A stretch of DNA of 36,436 bases from Leptolyngbya sp. RL_3_1 (GCA_012032425.1 JAAUQE010000004.1:1-36436), one strand, 5' to 3'. Counted from the stretch's first letter, positions 17,005-26,420 are shown. The notes: a model not told the origin generated them from the letters alone. Translations and numbers: made by a program.

Positions 17005-18066
17005 TTAACCGATGATTTCGGGAGCCTGGGTGGCAGCCAAGTCAAGCGGGAAGTTGTGAGCATTACGCTCGTGCATGACTTCCATACCCAGGTTGGCCCG
17101 GTTGATTACATCAGCCCAGGTGCTGATGACACGACCCTGAGAGTCGAGCACAGACTGGTTGAAGTTGAAACCGTTCAGGTTGAACGCCATGGTGCTGATG
17201 CCCAAGGCGGTGAACCAGATGCCGATGACCGGCCATGCACCCAAGAAGAAGTGCAGGGAACGAGAGTTGTTGAAAGATGCGTATTGGAAGATCAGACGAC
17301 CGAAGTAGCCGTGGGCTGCAACGATGTTGTAGGTCTCTTCTTCTTGACCGAACTTGTAGCCGTAGTTCTGAGACTCGTTCTCGGTGGTCTCACGCACCAG
17401 AGAAGAGGTCACCAAGGAACCGTGCATGGCGGAGAACAAGGAACCACCGAACACGGCTGCCACACCCAGCATGTGGAAGGGATGCATCAGAATGTTGTGC
17501 TCTGCTTGGAAGACCAACATGAAGTTGAAGGTCCCGGAGATACCCAGAGGCATCCCATCAGAGAAGGACCCTTGACCCAAGGGGTAGATCAAGAAGACTG
17601 CGGTAGCTGCGGACAGCGGTGCAGAGTAAGCCACGCAGATCCAAGGGCGCATCCCGAGGCGGTAGGAGAGTTCCCACTGACGACCCATGTAGGCGAAGAT
17701 GCCGATTAGGAAGTGGAAGATCACCATCTGGTAGGGGCCACCGTTGTACAACCACTCATCGAGGGAAGCTGCTTCCCAGATGGGGTAGAAGTGCAGGCCG
17801 ATAGCGTTGGAGGAAGGCACAACCGCACCGGAGATGATGTTGTTGCCCATCATCAATGAGCCTTGAACGGGCTCACGGATGCCGTCAATATCGACAGCGG
17901 GAGCTGCAATGAAGGCAATGATGAAACAAGTGGTGGCAGTGAGCAGTGTAGGAATCATCAGAACGCCGAACCAACCCACATACAGGCGGTTTTCGGTGCT
18001 GGTAATCCACTGACAGAACTGCTCCCATGCACCCACGTTTTCGCGGGTTCTAAGGGTAGAAGTCAT
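17005..18066 (-). CDS. psbA: Photosystem II D1 protein
   Basis: The reaction-centre D1 subunit in the thylakoid membrane, 353 residues from [20 protein letters not shown]. An in-frame extension upstream to 18135 is not used by the family. Functional residues are intact: Tyr161, His190 and His272, and the Mn-cluster ligands Asp170, Glu189, His332, Glu333, His337, Asp342 and Ala344. Residue 130 is Gln (YMGRQWEL), the low-light D1:1 state. Gly80, Phe158 and Thr286 are retained, so it is not the low-oxygen D1' form. The C-terminal extension after Ala344 is only nine residues (ATQAPEIIG) against about sixteen usually. SLMMGNN replaces the common SLLYGNN. Confidence 0.99.
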   Translation of the reverse strand: MTSTLRTRENVGAWEQFCQWITSTENRLYVGWFGVLMIPTLLTATTCFIIAFIAAPAVDIDGIREPVQGSLMMGNNIISGAVVPSSNAIGLHFYPIWEAASLDEWLYNGGPYQMVIFHFLIGIFAYMGRQWELSYRLGMRPWICVAYSAPLSAATAVFLIYPLGQGSFSDGMPLGISGTFNFMLVFQAEHNILMHPFHMLGVAAVFGGSLFSAMHGSLVTSSLVRETTENESQNYGYKFGQEEETYNIVAAHGYFGRLIFQYASFNNSRSLHFFLGAWPVIGIWFTALGISTMAFNLNGFNFNQSVLDSQGRVISTWADVINRANLGMEVMHERNAHNFPLDLAATQAPEIIG

Positions 18067-18113
18067 GAGTAAATAATGACCAGATATAACAACAGAAATG
18101 GCAGGGGTTAGAG

Positions 18114-18131
18114 ACTCACCCATAGGTGAGT
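18114..18131 (-). promoter_or_regulatory. Perfect hairpin in the psbA 5' region
   Basis: On the psbA strand ACTCACC-TATG-GGTGAGT forms a 7-bp perfect stem with a 4-base loop about 48 bases upstream of the start codon. No Shine-Dalgarno sequence precedes the ATG and the following leader is U-rich. Such leader structures affect psbA mRNA stability in light; that role here is inferred. I could not assign a convincing -35/-10 pair. Confidence 0.5.
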
Positions 18132-18225
18132 ACAATTACCTGCTTAAGCCATAGCCTAAGAGATAGCGGTTCTTTTTTTGAATAGTGTTGGCAAGAATCT
18201 TGTTGTTTCGCAATAATGCGCAATA

Positions 18226-18627
<402 letters not shown>

Positions 18628-19017
18628 TCAAGCGAGGGTTTCAGGGCAATACCCTAGACCCATCACAAACTGCTTGCGGAACGCCTCAATTTCATCCCGA
18701 TCAGGCTGACCATGGGAAACCACTGCCACCTGATAGCGACGCATCACATCCACCGGAGACTGGCCGGTTTCTAGGCCCCAGAGAGCCATGCGCAGACGAA
18801 TGTTTGGCTCGTGGGTAATCCCCAGTTCGTTGAAGTAAGCGCGCAAGTCTTCCATGACTTCGGCATCCACCGTGTTGCGAAGCCTCACTTTAACCACCCA
18901 CCCGTCGATTTGGTGAATCACCGTCATGAAAGCAAGGGGCAGGGTAGAATTGCCCAGCAGATGTTCAACAATCCTAAGGGTAAGGCTGGCATTGGCGAGG
19001 TGATAGATATAGTCCAT
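18628..19017 (-). CDS. Conserved cyanobacterial-type hypothetical protein
   Basis: 129 residues, no family name recalled. MDYIYHLANASLTLRIVEHL opens it, then MTVIHQIDGWVVKVRLRN, MEDLRAYFNELGI, RMALWGLETGQSPVDVMRRY and KQFVMGLGYCPETLA. It is a soluble alpha/beta protein without signal or membrane segments. AGGAGG seven bases before the ATG at 19017 decides the start over an upstream in-frame ATG at 19116. It is divergent from queA by about 110 bases and lies 54 bases ahead of the HIT gene on the same strand, so they may be co-transcribed. Confidence 0.72.
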   Translation of the reverse strand: MDYIYHLANASLTLRIVEHLLGNSTLPLAFMTVIHQIDGWVVKVRLRNTVDAEVMEDLRAYFNELGITHEPNIRLRMALWGLETGQSPVDVMRRYQVAVVSHGQPDRDEIEAFRKQFVMGLGYCPETLA

Positions 19018-19127
19018 CAGGCCCCTCCTGCTGAATGGGTACGTCTCTATTGTCTGGAATCGCGCCATTGCAGTCATTGGGTAACCCACCCGACCTACCC
19101 TAGGGTTTCTACCCAATTGCGACTGTC

Positions 19128-20207
19128 ATGGGCCATTGCGCTGAGGCTGACCTCTCTTTAGAGGCTTACCAATACCACTTGCCACCGGGCTATATCGCCC
19201 AAAATCCGGTTGAACCGAGGGATCAGGCTCGACTATTGGCCGTCACCTCGCCAACCGAGCACCAGCACCATCATGTTTTTGACTTACCTGACCTGCTACG
19301 TCCCGGCGATCTGCTGGTCCTGAACGATACTAAGGTGATCCCGGCCCGCCTCTACGGCCATAAGCTGGGTGGGAGCCAGGTAGAAGTCTTACTGCTAGAA
19401 GCCCTTGGCCCAAGCCGGTGGTTGGCATTGGTCAAACCAGGGCGACGGTTGAAACCGGGAACCGTGATTCACTTTGGTGCGGATCCCGATCGCCCCGAAC
19501 TCATTGCCCAGATCGCCGCTACAGACGAGGCCACTGGCGGGCGGGTGCTCGATTTTGCCGTACCCTCTGGTGCCGCCCTAGAGGCGTTGATTGATGCCCT
19601 CGGGCAAGTGCCGTTACCCCCCTACATCACGGCCTCTGAGGCATTGCCAGAGCGTTATCAGACGATCTATGCCAAACACCAGGGGGCGGTGGCGGCTCCT
19701 ACCGCAGGACTGCACTTTACCCAGGGGTTATTTGAGCGGCTGAGGGCTAGAGGGATCAACCATGCCTTCTTAACCCTGCATGTGGGGGTGGGAACGTTTC
19801 GGCCCGTGGAAGCGGCGACCATTACTGACCACAAAATGCACGGGGAGTGGCTAGAGGTGCCGGAGGCTACGGTGGCGGCGATTCAAGCGGCGAAGGCCCA
19901 AGGGGGGCGCGTAATTGCGGTGGGGACTACCGTGACTAGGGCGCTAGAAGGGGCGGCCCAAGGCGGGGAACTGCGCCCGTTTCAAGGTAAAACCGAATTG
20001 TTCATCTATCCCGGCTACCGGTGGCAGGTGGTGGACGGCCTGATGACGAATTTTCATCTCCCAGGCTCCAGCTTGCTGATGCTCGTCAGTGCCTTAGTGG
20101 GGCGGCAGCGGTTAATGGATATTTACCAAGCGGCGATCGCCGCCCAGTACCGGTTTTATTCCTTTGGGGATGCCATGGTGATTTTGCCAGAGGCGCGGAT
20201 TAATTAA
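19128..20207 (+). CDS. queA: S-adenosylmethionine:tRNA ribosyltransferase-isomerase QueA
   Basis: Transfers and isomerises the ribosyl group of S-adenosylmethionine onto preQ1 at tRNA position 34, the epoxyqueuosine step of queuosine synthesis. 359 residues. Visible: AYQYHLPPGYIAQNPVEPRD, DLLVLNDTKVIPARLYGHK, YAKHQGAVAAPTAGLHFTQG, LHVGVGTFRPV, HKMHGEWLEVP, VGTTVTRALEGAA and MTNFHLPGSSLLMLVSAL. All family signatures are intact and the length is normal. It is transcribed alone and converges with the LRAT-domain gene after 26 bases. Confidence 0.97.
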   Translation: MGHCAEADLSLEAYQYHLPPGYIAQNPVEPRDQARLLAVTSPTEHQHHHVFDLPDLLRPGDLLVLNDTKVIPARLYGHKLGGSQVEVLLLEALGPSRWLALVKPGRRLKPGTVIHFGADPDRPELIAQIAATDEATGGRVLDFAVPSGAALEALIDALGQVPLPPYITASEALPERYQTIYAKHQGAVAAPTAGLHFTQGLFERLRARGINHAFLTLHVGVGTFRPVEAATITDHKMHGEWLEVPEATVAAIQAAKAQGGRVIAVGTTVTRALEGAAQGGELRPFQGKTELFIYPGYRWQVVDGLMTNFHLPGSSLLMLVSALVGRQRLMDIYQAAIAAQYRFYSFGDAMVILPEARIN

Positions 20208-20233
20208 TCTAGGCTGCGAAGCGGCTGATCTTG

Positions 20234-20926
20234 TTAAGACAACCCTGGCTCAGACCGGCGGCGACTTTGCTCTAGGGTGAGCTGCACCTCGACGAGTTCA
20301 GCCAATTGCTGCGTGAGGGCATCCATTTTTTTCTTGGCTTTCACCTTGCGATGCAGTGCGGCCTTGGCTAGATCTTCTCGGCCTCTCCCCAATGCGGTTT
20401 GCGCTACCCGCTGCCAGGTGTCTGCATCCTGTTTAGCCTGTTGGTATTGGGCCTGGAGGGCGCGATGGGCTGCCGAGATATCCCCTAGGGCCTGCTGAAA
20501 CAGGGTAATCGCGGCTTCAGGGGAGCGATCGCGCGTCACTCCCTCAATCAGTTGCCGGAAGTCCACCCCCTGAAAGCGATCTAACTGCAAGCCAAAACCG
20601 GCTAATTGTTCGCTTTCATTGCGCCCGGTTTTGCACCAGCTGGCAAAATGTTCACAGTTGTTGGTGAGTAAATCGTATCGCTGCTCCCCGAGCCGACTCT
20701 CGGCCCGTTCGACGACGTTGTCCGGTAGGAACGCAACGGGTTGGGGCTTCAGGTGAACTGGCTTGCCCTGGCTAAATCGGTCCATAGAAGTGCGAGCCAC
20801 CTCAGCAATGTCCGTTTTACGGTAGTGGATGATCGTGCCGTCCCCACAGTCGATGCCATGGTGCTCATACACACTCGAAATCCCAATCCAGGGCCGCATT
20901 ACATAGACTTGATCGCCCCTTGCCAT
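20234..20926 (-). CDS. LRAT/NlpC-like domain protein with PspA/IM30-like coiled-coil tail
   Basis: 230 residues. The N-terminal half is a lecithin-retinol-acyltransferase-type papain-fold domain: RGDQVYVMRP, the catalytic His in VYEHHGIDCGDGTIIHYR (22/23) and the catalytic Cys in TNNCEHFASWC (91). Such domains act as thiol acyltransferases or phospholipases on lipids. From about residue 140 the protein is a long amphipathic helix. ALGRGREDLAKAALHRK at 177-193 closely resembles the PspA/IM30 segment ALxxGxEDLAxxAL. A membrane-lipid enzyme carrying a membrane-remodelling-type helix is an unusual combination; the function is inference. No signal peptide. Confidence 0.75.
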   Translation of the reverse strand: MARGDQVYVMRPWIGISSVYEHHGIDCGDGTIIHYRKTDIAEVARTSMDRFSQGKPVHLKPQPVAFLPDNVVERAESRLGEQRYDLLTNNCEHFASWCKTGRNESEQLAGFGLQLDRFQGVDFRQLIEGVTRDRSPEAAITLFQQALGDISAAHRALQAQYQQAKQDADTWQRVAQTALGRGREDLAKAALHRKVKAKKKMDALTQQLAELVEVQLTLEQSRRRSEPGLS

Positions 20927-20994
20927 CGTTGCTTTCTACCCACTGACGGATTCTTTTCATTAATGAACTAAATGGAGGCGGACCCTAGTTCTTG

Positions 20995-21032
20995 ATGGCG
21001 GAATTCACGTGACCATTCCAGTTTCTAGCCCC
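20995..21032 (-). repeat. 38-bp dispersed repeat, copy 1
   Basis: Read on the minus strand this matches 27606-27643 on the plus strand at 36 of 38 positions, and similarity continues weakly for about 12 more bases on the 5' side. It contains the palindrome TCACGTGA. Both copies are intergenic, here between the LRAT-domain gene and the small FHA gene. Nature unknown. Confidence 0.75.
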
Positions 21033-21090
21033 CTTGCCCCTCAATCACCTCTGCCTTAAGCAACCGTTCTAGTGCTTGAGTCGTCCAGTC

Positions 21091-21558
21091 CTAGGGTGAC
21101 GCTCGCCCCGATGTCGGTTCATCATCAGAGGTGAGGGTTTTTTCTGCTGGATGAGTACCCGTATGGCCGTTCTTCTCTGAGGGGGTAGACGCCGCTTCAC
21201 GGTGGGCGGCGACTTCTGATTTGAGTCGCATTAGGGCCTTAACCGCTTCGTGACCGTCTTGGCCAACGCTAATTTGAATATTAGGGCCAGAACGGGCTAG
21301 ACGAATGATAATGCCGTCCGTCACTGGGACTTGAGTCACCCGTTTACCGTCTAAATAAGTCCCATTTGTGCCGAGGTTAATGACTTCCCAACCCGTTTTG
21401 CCGTGGCGAATTTCGACGTGATATCGAGAAACAACAGCACTATACAGAACAACATTATTGTCGGTGGAGCGCCCAATGCGAATCACCGATTCTTCCTCAA
21501 AAGTCCAATGTTGAACTGGATTTTCATTGAGGGGATGGAGTAACGATAGGGTAATCAC
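21091..21558 (-). CDS. FHA-domain protein
   Basis: 155 residues. A forkhead-associated domain binds phosphothreonine peptides: IRIGRSTDNNVVLYSAVVSR, YHVEIRHG, then VINLGTNGTYLDGKRV. The GRS, SRYH and NGT residues that contact phosphothreonine are all present. The C-terminal third is a charged, disordered tail. The frame is open from 21624, but conservation begins at GTG 21558 (ITLSLLHPLNENP), which is preferred. It follows the zinc-ribbon FHA gene by 65 bases on the same strand, so the two are probably one operon, readers for Ser/Thr kinase signalling. Confidence 0.88.
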   Translation of the reverse strand: MITLSLLHPLNENPVQHWTFEEESVIRIGRSTDNNVVLYSAVVSRYHVEIRHGKTGWEVINLGTNGTYLDGKRVTQVPVTDGIIIRLARSGPNIQISVGQDGHEAVKALMRLKSEVAAHREAASTPSEKNGHTGTHPAEKTLTSDDEPTSGRASP

Positions 21559-21623
21559 ATTACTTAACCGCAAGCCGGATAAAAAAGGGCATGGAACGAA
21601 GCCAGGGGAGGACCCTCGGCTCA

Positions 21624-22400
21624 TTAAGAAGATTGAAACAGAAAGGTAACCTTATCACCCTTGCCTAAAGCGATGCGATCGCCTGAGCGGAGGCGATGAC
21701 GGTTGCCAACTGGTAGAGGCATATTGTTCACATAGGTGCCGTTAGAACTGCCCGCATCCTCAATATAGTAAACATCTCCTTCTACCCGTAATTGAGCGTG
21801 GATTCGGGAGACGATTTCAGAATTCGGAAATCCAGAGACATCAATATCGGGCGGGATGCGATCGTTGGGTTTACCCAAGTGAATGGTCGTGAGGGTGCTG
21901 GGCAATTCAATCGTGCTATCGGTTTGCTGGTGCAGGAGCTTAGCTTGCTGAAACTGGATCTGGGTCGAGGGATTCAGATTAGTATCGGGCTCTGGGGCTG
22001 GGGTAACTGGCTCATGCTGGGGCACAGGTGCCGTTGGGCTCGTGGCTGCTACCGGGACAGGCTGAGCCGCTGCTGCCTCAACCCTAGGGGCCTCAGTCAG
22101 GGGCAACGACGGTGAGGCTACCACACCGGCGATCGGCTCAGGGGCAATCAAAGGCTCAAGTGACGCTAAGGGCGGCAGGTCAGGCACTGGTGTTGGGCTC
22201 GGCATGGGGGCGGCTTCTAGGTCCGGGGGTGCGGCTTGACTTTGCAGATTAAACCCACATTGCCCACAAAAACTGGCATCCGACTGTACCGATGCACCGC
22301 AACTGGGGCAAGTCGTTGACGTGGGTAACGGCGTATAGCAAGCCTCGCATTGCACTGCCCCCTCTGGATTCTGATGGTTGCAGTTTGGACAAACAATCAT
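21624..22400 (-). CDS. Zinc-ribbon and FHA-domain protein
   Basis: 258 residues. Two N-terminal zinc ribbons (CPNCNHQNPEGAVQCEAC, then CPSCGASVQSDASFCGQCG) precede a Pro/Ala-rich linker of about 90 residues. The FHA domain is at the C terminus: HLGKPNDRIPPDIDVSGFPN, SEIVSRIHAQLRV, YIEDAGSSNGTYVNNMPL and LRSGDRIALGKGDKVTF. The phosphothreonine-contact residues are present (SRIH, SSNGT). This layout occurs in cyanobacterial proteins that connect Ser/Thr kinases to effectors. First gene of a probable pair with the smaller FHA gene. Confidence 0.92.
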   Translation of the reverse strand: MIVCPNCNHQNPEGAVQCEACYTPLPTSTTCPSCGASVQSDASFCGQCGFNLQSQAAPPDLEAAPMPSPTPVPDLPPLASLEPLIAPEPIAGVVASPSLPLTEAPRVEAAAAQPVPVAATSPTAPVPQHEPVTPAPEPDTNLNPSTQIQFQQAKLLHQQTDSTIELPSTLTTIHLGKPNDRIPPDIDVSGFPNSEIVSRIHAQLRVEGDVYYIEDAGSSNGTYVNNMPLPVGNRHRLRSGDRIALGKGDKVTFLFQSS

Positions 22401-22596
22401 GAACCGCTCCTTTTCACTCCGACCATGATAGAGGACAGTTTTGCTCTGGAACGCAAGTATTAATCCAGTTTTTATGGAAATTGACCGACTGGACCCAGGG
22501 GGTTGTCATCCCGAAGCTGAGGTGCGGGTTCCAATTGCAGCAGAGCTGACTGCTACCCACGGGTCCCGGTGCGTCTAGGGCTGTCTGTTCCATCGC

Positions 22597-22612
22597 AGTG
22601 GCCAGCGCTATA
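22597..22612 (+). repeat. Solo end of the MITE-like element
   Basis: AGTGGCCAGCGCTATA is identical to the right end of the element at 15222-15328 (15312-15327). No partner end is visible nearby. It lies in the 288-base gap between the FHA and DUF3611 genes, which otherwise shows no feature I can support. Confidence 0.45.
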
Positions 22613-22688
22613 AAACGTTGGGCTGAGGTCAATCACCCTACAGCCATGGTCTAAGATCACAACTACTAGCCGCTTAGTCCCTGGTGCT

Positions 22689-23270
22689 ATGACCCAAGAA
22701 CTCGACTATTCTTTACCGCCAGCGGTGCGTCGGATTGCGACGGCCTTGCGTTGGTATGGCTGGGTCAGCATCTGGATTCAAGGGGTTTTAGGGATTATCT
22801 CTAGCCTGGTGCTGCTGTTTGCGGTGGCTAGCCTGAGTGTCCGTACTGGGGGGAGCAATCCCGGCACCAGCACGGGGTTTTTACTGGCCATTGTGGGCCT
22901 CGTGGCCGTTTATGTTGGGGCCTTCTGGGGGTTCCGCTATACCCGTTTAGCCCGAGGGTTACGCAGCAGTGACGTGGCTAAGCGCCCTAAACCGAAGGAT
23001 GTCTTGCAAACTTTGCGGTGGGGGCTCTTGATCAGTCTGGGGGGGATGCTGGTGAGTTTGCTAGGCGGTCAGGCGATTATCGGCAGTCTCTTGGCTAAGG
23101 CCCTCTCTCAGCCCCAGGGCGCGGCAGTTTTTGGGGCGGGTGCTAATGTCACTCAGTTTGTGCAGCCTTTAGATATTTTTGTGGTGCAGGCCAACACCAA
23201 TATTTTGCTGGCCCATTTTGGGGGGATTGCTTGTACCCTCTGGCTGTTTCGGACAGTAGATCGGTCATAA
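22689..23270 (+). CDS. DUF3611 family membrane protein
   Basis: 193 residues with four hydrophobic segments (about 25-50, 63-85, 107-132 and 168-188). RRIATALRWYGWVSIWIQGV, FWGFRYTRLARGLR, KPKDVLQTLRWGLLISLGGM and FVVQANTNILLAHFGGI identify DUF3611, a family of cyanobacteria and chloroplasts. An Arabidopsis member is reported as a chloroplast-envelope protein; no biochemical role is established here. A single gene, 58 bases ahead of the SelO gene on the same strand. Confidence 0.85.
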   Translation: MTQELDYSLPPAVRRIATALRWYGWVSIWIQGVLGIISSLVLLFAVASLSVRTGGSNPGTSTGFLLAIVGLVAVYVGAFWGFRYTRLARGLRSSDVAKRPKPKDVLQTLRWGLLISLGGMLVSLLGGQAIIGSLLAKALSQPQGAAVFGAGANVTQFVQPLDIFVVQANTNILLAHFGGIACTLWLFRTVDRS

Positions 23271-23328
23271 CTTCTAGATGTCGTTTATAGATGCCGCTTA
23301 GAATCAGGCTGTGGTGGACTGAAACAGG

Positions 23329-24802
23329 ATGGCAATGTCTGAGTTGAAAACGGTCAGCAATAACCCGTTATTGTCGCTGGAGTATGAGCCCGTGCTGGCG
23401 GCGATCGGGGCGGACTTTTATGACGTGGTTACGGCGGCTGATTTTCCTCAACACCTATTGCGGTTTCGCAATGATCAGATTTTGGCCCAGATGGGGCTGG
23501 ATCCATCCACCGTTAGCGATCAAGACATTGTTCAGGCTTGGGGGCAGTTTCAGGGGCGTGAGCCGCTGTTAGCCCTGCGCTATCACGGCTATCAATTCGG
23601 AGAATATAATCCCTTTTTGGGGGATGGCCAGGGGCTTCTTATATGGGCAGATCTGGGGAACGGATGGCCATCTCTACGACTTGGGCACCAAGGGCTCAGG
23701 GACAACCCCTTACTCCCGAGGTGGCGATGGTCGTCTGACCCTCAAAGGCGGGGTGCGGGAGGTCTTGGCCTCTGAGGCCCTACATCATTTGGGGGTGTAT
23801 ACCTCCCGCACCCTCTCTTTGGTGGAAACCGGTGAGTCCCTCTGGCGGGGGGATGAGCCGTCGCCTACCCGCGCTTCGGTGATGGTGCGCTTTAGTCGCT
23901 CCCATATTCGCTTTGGCACCTTTGAGCGCTTAGATTACCTGGACCGCAGCGATCTCATCCAAACGCTGCTGGATCATGTGATTGAGGTGTACTACCCAGC
24001 GGCCCGTCTCCTAGTGGATCGGGCCGAACGCTACCGCTATTTTTATGATGAATTGGTGGATCGGGTGGCGCGATTGGCGGCCCAATGGATGTCGGTGGGC
24101 TTTTGCCACGGGGTCCTCAACACCGACAATATGTCGATCACGGGGGAAAGCTTTGACTACGGTCCTTACGCCTTTATGGACCGTTACGACCCTAACTTTA
24201 CTGCGGCCTATTTTGATTATGGTCGCCTGTACTGCTATAAAAATCAGCCCAGCATTTGTGGCTGGAATCTAAAGCGGTTACAGCAGCCCTTACAACGGGT
24301 GATTTCCCAAGACGCCCTAGAGGCCAGTTTGGGGCAGTATAGCGATCTCTATAGCCAGTATTACCGTCAGCGCATGTTGGCTAAGTTAGGGTTTGATGCC
24401 TTACCGGACGACTTGGCCGAGGCCCTCATTGCCGAGACCTTGACCCTGTTGGGTGAAGGCAACTGGGGCTACCACGACTTTTTCTTGGCCCTCACCACCC
24501 AGTTTTCAACCCAATGGCAGGATCAGAGCGATCTGATCCTGGCTGAGCAACTACAGGAAACCGCTCATGGTAAAGCTTGGCAGCAGTTGTATAAGCAGGC
24601 GTTACAAACTGTGCCAGCCGCCGAGCTGGCCCAAGTCGCACAGCGACTACGCACTACCAACCCCGAGACGGTATTGCTCAGACCGGCGATCGAAGCCATT
24701 TGGGAACCGATCACGACCGCAGATAATTGGCAACCCTTTGAAGCCTTGCTGGCAAAACTACAGTCCCCGTTTCCCAACCTTCTTGAACTTGATCTCGGAT
24801 AA
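23329..24802 (+). CDS. selO: Protein adenylyltransferase SelO, apparent frameshift
   Basis: A pseudokinase-fold enzyme that transfers AMP from ATP to Ser/Thr/Tyr of proteins. Two overlapping frames join if one G is removed from GGGG at 23631-23634, giving [18 protein letters not shown] and 490 residues, normal length. Visible: [16 protein letters not shown], the inverted-ATP-site region [58 protein letters not shown] and [10 protein letters not shown]. As written the first frame ends after about 105 native residues. The second frame retains most of the fold but lacks the N-terminal strand region. Confidence 0.9.
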
Positions 24803-24817
24803 ACCTAGCGGGTCTTA

Positions 24818-24855
24818 CACAGCAAAGGCATCCTCCATAGGACGCCTTTGCTGTG
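24818..24855. terminator. Bidirectional hairpin between convergent selO and sigma-factor genes
   Basis: CACAGCAAAGGCATCC (24818-24833) pairs with GGACGCCTTTGCTGTG (24840-24855) with one mismatch and a 6-base loop. It is very stable and lies between two converging genes. There is no long T run, so termination is inferred from position and stability. Confidence 0.65.
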
Positions 24856-24887
24856 GCTGTCGTGCTTTTCAGCGCTTCACAAATCCG

Positions 24888-25868
24888 TTAACTCGCGAGG
24901 TAAGCTCTGACGTTGCTCTTACGACGGCGGAGATGCTTCAGGGCCTGCTGTTCGAGCTGCCGGACTCGCTCTCGGCTGATATTGAGCCGGTTCCCCACTT
25001 TCGCGAGAGATAGCTCATTGCCATCATTCAAGCCATAGCGCAGGGTAATCACTTCCTGTTGTTGGGGGGTCAGCTCCGCTAACAGGCTGTGAATATCTTG
25101 CTTGAGAGACTCACGCACGGTGTAGTCCTCGGGAGAGGCTTTTTCGTCCTCCAAAAGCTCTTGAAGTTCGGTGTCTTGGTTGTCACCAATCCGCACATCC
25201 AGAGAAATCGGCTGACGAGAAAGGGTCAAGTACTCTCGCACTTGAGCCGCTTCCAATTCTAGAGACTCGGCAATTTCGGCCACGGTGGCACTACGCCCCA
25301 AGGACTGGGATAACTCCCGCTGTACCCGTTTGATTTTATTGAGCTTCTCAGTGATGTGAATGGGCAGGCGAATGGTGCGGGCTTGCTGGGCGATCGCTCG
25401 CGTAATGGCCTGACGAATCCACCAGTAGGCATAGGTCGAGAACTTGTAGCCCTTGGTGGGATCAAACTTTTCTACCCCCCGCTCTAGCCCCAAGGTGCCT
25501 TCCTGGATCAAATCCAGAAATTCTAGGTTGCGCTTCTGATACTTCTTGGCGATTGCCACCACCAAACGTAGGTTGGCTTCTAGCATTTGGCGCTTAGCCC
25601 GCTGCCCCTGGTGCAGATGCTGGTTCAACTCAGCGATCGGCAGTTCCGCAGCTTCTGCCCACTCTTCTTTTGTCGGTGAGCGTTCTAGCGTTTCTGACAA
25701 ACTTGCCTGAATCTCCAAAAGCCCCATCATTTGCTGCACTTGCTTCCCCAGCACGATCTCCTGCTCATGGGTGAGCAGCGGCACACGACCAATCTCATGA
25801 AGGTAGGTGCGGACCGCATCGGCGGTAAATAGAGGCTTGGCTTTAGACTTACGGGTTTTGGTGGGCAT
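24888..25868 (-). CDS. Group 2 sigma-70 factor
   Basis: 326 residues from [25 protein letters not shown] upstream of this ATG favours it over ATG 25919. Region 1.2 ([20 protein letters not shown]), region 2 ([40 protein letters not shown]), region 3 and region 4 ([38 protein letters not shown]) are complete, so it reads -10 and -35 elements. It lacks the acidic N-terminal part of the principal factor. The [15 protein letters not shown] motif fits the SigB/C/D/E class, but I cannot choose among them. It is converged on by selO and preceded by an unusually long structured 5' region. Confidence 0.93.
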   Translation of the reverse strand: MPTKTRKSKAKPLFTADAVRTYLHEIGRVPLLTHEQEIVLGKQVQQMMGLLEIQASLSETLERSPTKEEWAEAAELPIAELNQHLHQGQRAKRQMLEANLRLVVAIAKKYQKRNLEFLDLIQEGTLGLERGVEKFDPTKGYKFSTYAYWWIRQAITRAIAQQARTIRLPIHITEKLNKIKRVQRELSQSLGRSATVAEIAESLELEAAQVREYLTLSRQPISLDVRIGDNQDTELQELLEDEKASPEDYTVRESLKQDIHSLLAELTPQQQEVITLRYGLNDGNELSLAKVGNRLNISRERVRQLEQQALKHLRRRKSNVRAYLAS

Positions 25869-26080
25869 GGGATCGGGCCTCCACGGGTGGTGCGAGAAAA
25901 TAACTTTCTCAGCTAACAAAAAACAAACGGTGAGCTTAGCGGAGTTTCACAGGCTGACTCCAGAAAGACGCCTTGGCCAAGGGTTGAGCCGGTTGTCGCA
26001 GGGGATACTCAACCCATAAAAAGGCGAAATCAGTATGAGTTTATGTATCCATATTAAAGCAATCATGATGTTGTGTAAAG

Positions 26081-26103
26081 TACTACATTGCATAAATGTA
26101 GTA
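26081..26103. repeat. 9-bp perfect inverted repeat upstream of the group 2 sigma gene
   Basis: TACTACATT-GCATA-AATGTAGTA. On the minus strand it directly follows and overlaps a good -10 hexamer, TATACT (26105-26100), so it could be an operator or a leader hairpin of the sigma gene. The matching -35 is weak. It lies in the 552-base gap 25869-26420, which also holds the rod-shaped element and a 10-bp palindrome AGATTAATCT at 26380-26389. Confidence 0.45.
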
Positions 26104-26177
26104 TAAGCCTGGACCATCCCAAAATTGGAATAATTTGCCCAGAATAGGGCCTGAGGCCGTGCTGCTGTATCTATCAT

Positions 26178-26281
26178 GGGACTGAACCCGTTGGGAGTGA
26201 CGGCGGAAGTCCCCCCCAGAGAACCGAACGTGGCCATTGGGGAGGCTAATGCTGAACCGCGCTCCCAGCGGATCAGTTCCC
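26178..26281. other. Rod-shaped inverted repeat, candidate structured RNA
   Basis: The ends GGGACTGAACCCGTTGGGAG (26178-26197) and CTCCCAGCGGATCAGTTCCC (26262-26281) form a stem of about 18 pairs with two small bulges. Coaxial inner stems follow: GCGG/CCGC (26203-26206 with 26257-26260) and CCCCA/TGGGG (26214-26218 with 26238-26242). No coding signal fits. It could be a small RNA, a leader structure for the downstream sigma gene (minus strand) or a hairpin repeat. It is not recognisable as RNase P RNA, tmRNA or SRP RNA; 6S-type RNA cannot be judged by eye. Confidence 0.5.
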
Positions 26282-26420
26282 TAGTGAACAATAGGCAACC
26301 TCTTAAGACGGTAGCGAGCCAAGTCCGGTTTCCCAGCCTCCCTAGAATGACGGACAAACATGAAATCCCCATGATTGTCAGATTAATCTGGGATGACAAA
26401 ACCGGACAGCACCGGCGGCC

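Noticed and set aside
17005-18066. psbA as the low-oxygen D1' or a rogue D1 form
   Set aside because: Gly80, Phe158 and Thr286 are of the standard type and all Mn-cluster ligands are present.
22414-22632. 72-residue minus-strand frame upstream of the zinc-ribbon FHA gene
   Set aside because: No domain and unusual composition; includes the solo MITE end.
25947-26399. 150-residue minus-strand open frame upstream of the sigma gene
   Set aside because: No recognisable domain, odd composition, and it runs through the rod-shaped inverted repeat and other palindromes. Best explained as non-coding.
26120-26400. RNase P RNA, tmRNA or SRP RNA in the structured region
   Set aside because: The conserved core sequences of these RNAs, as I know them, are not visible. 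The region is reported only as a structured element.
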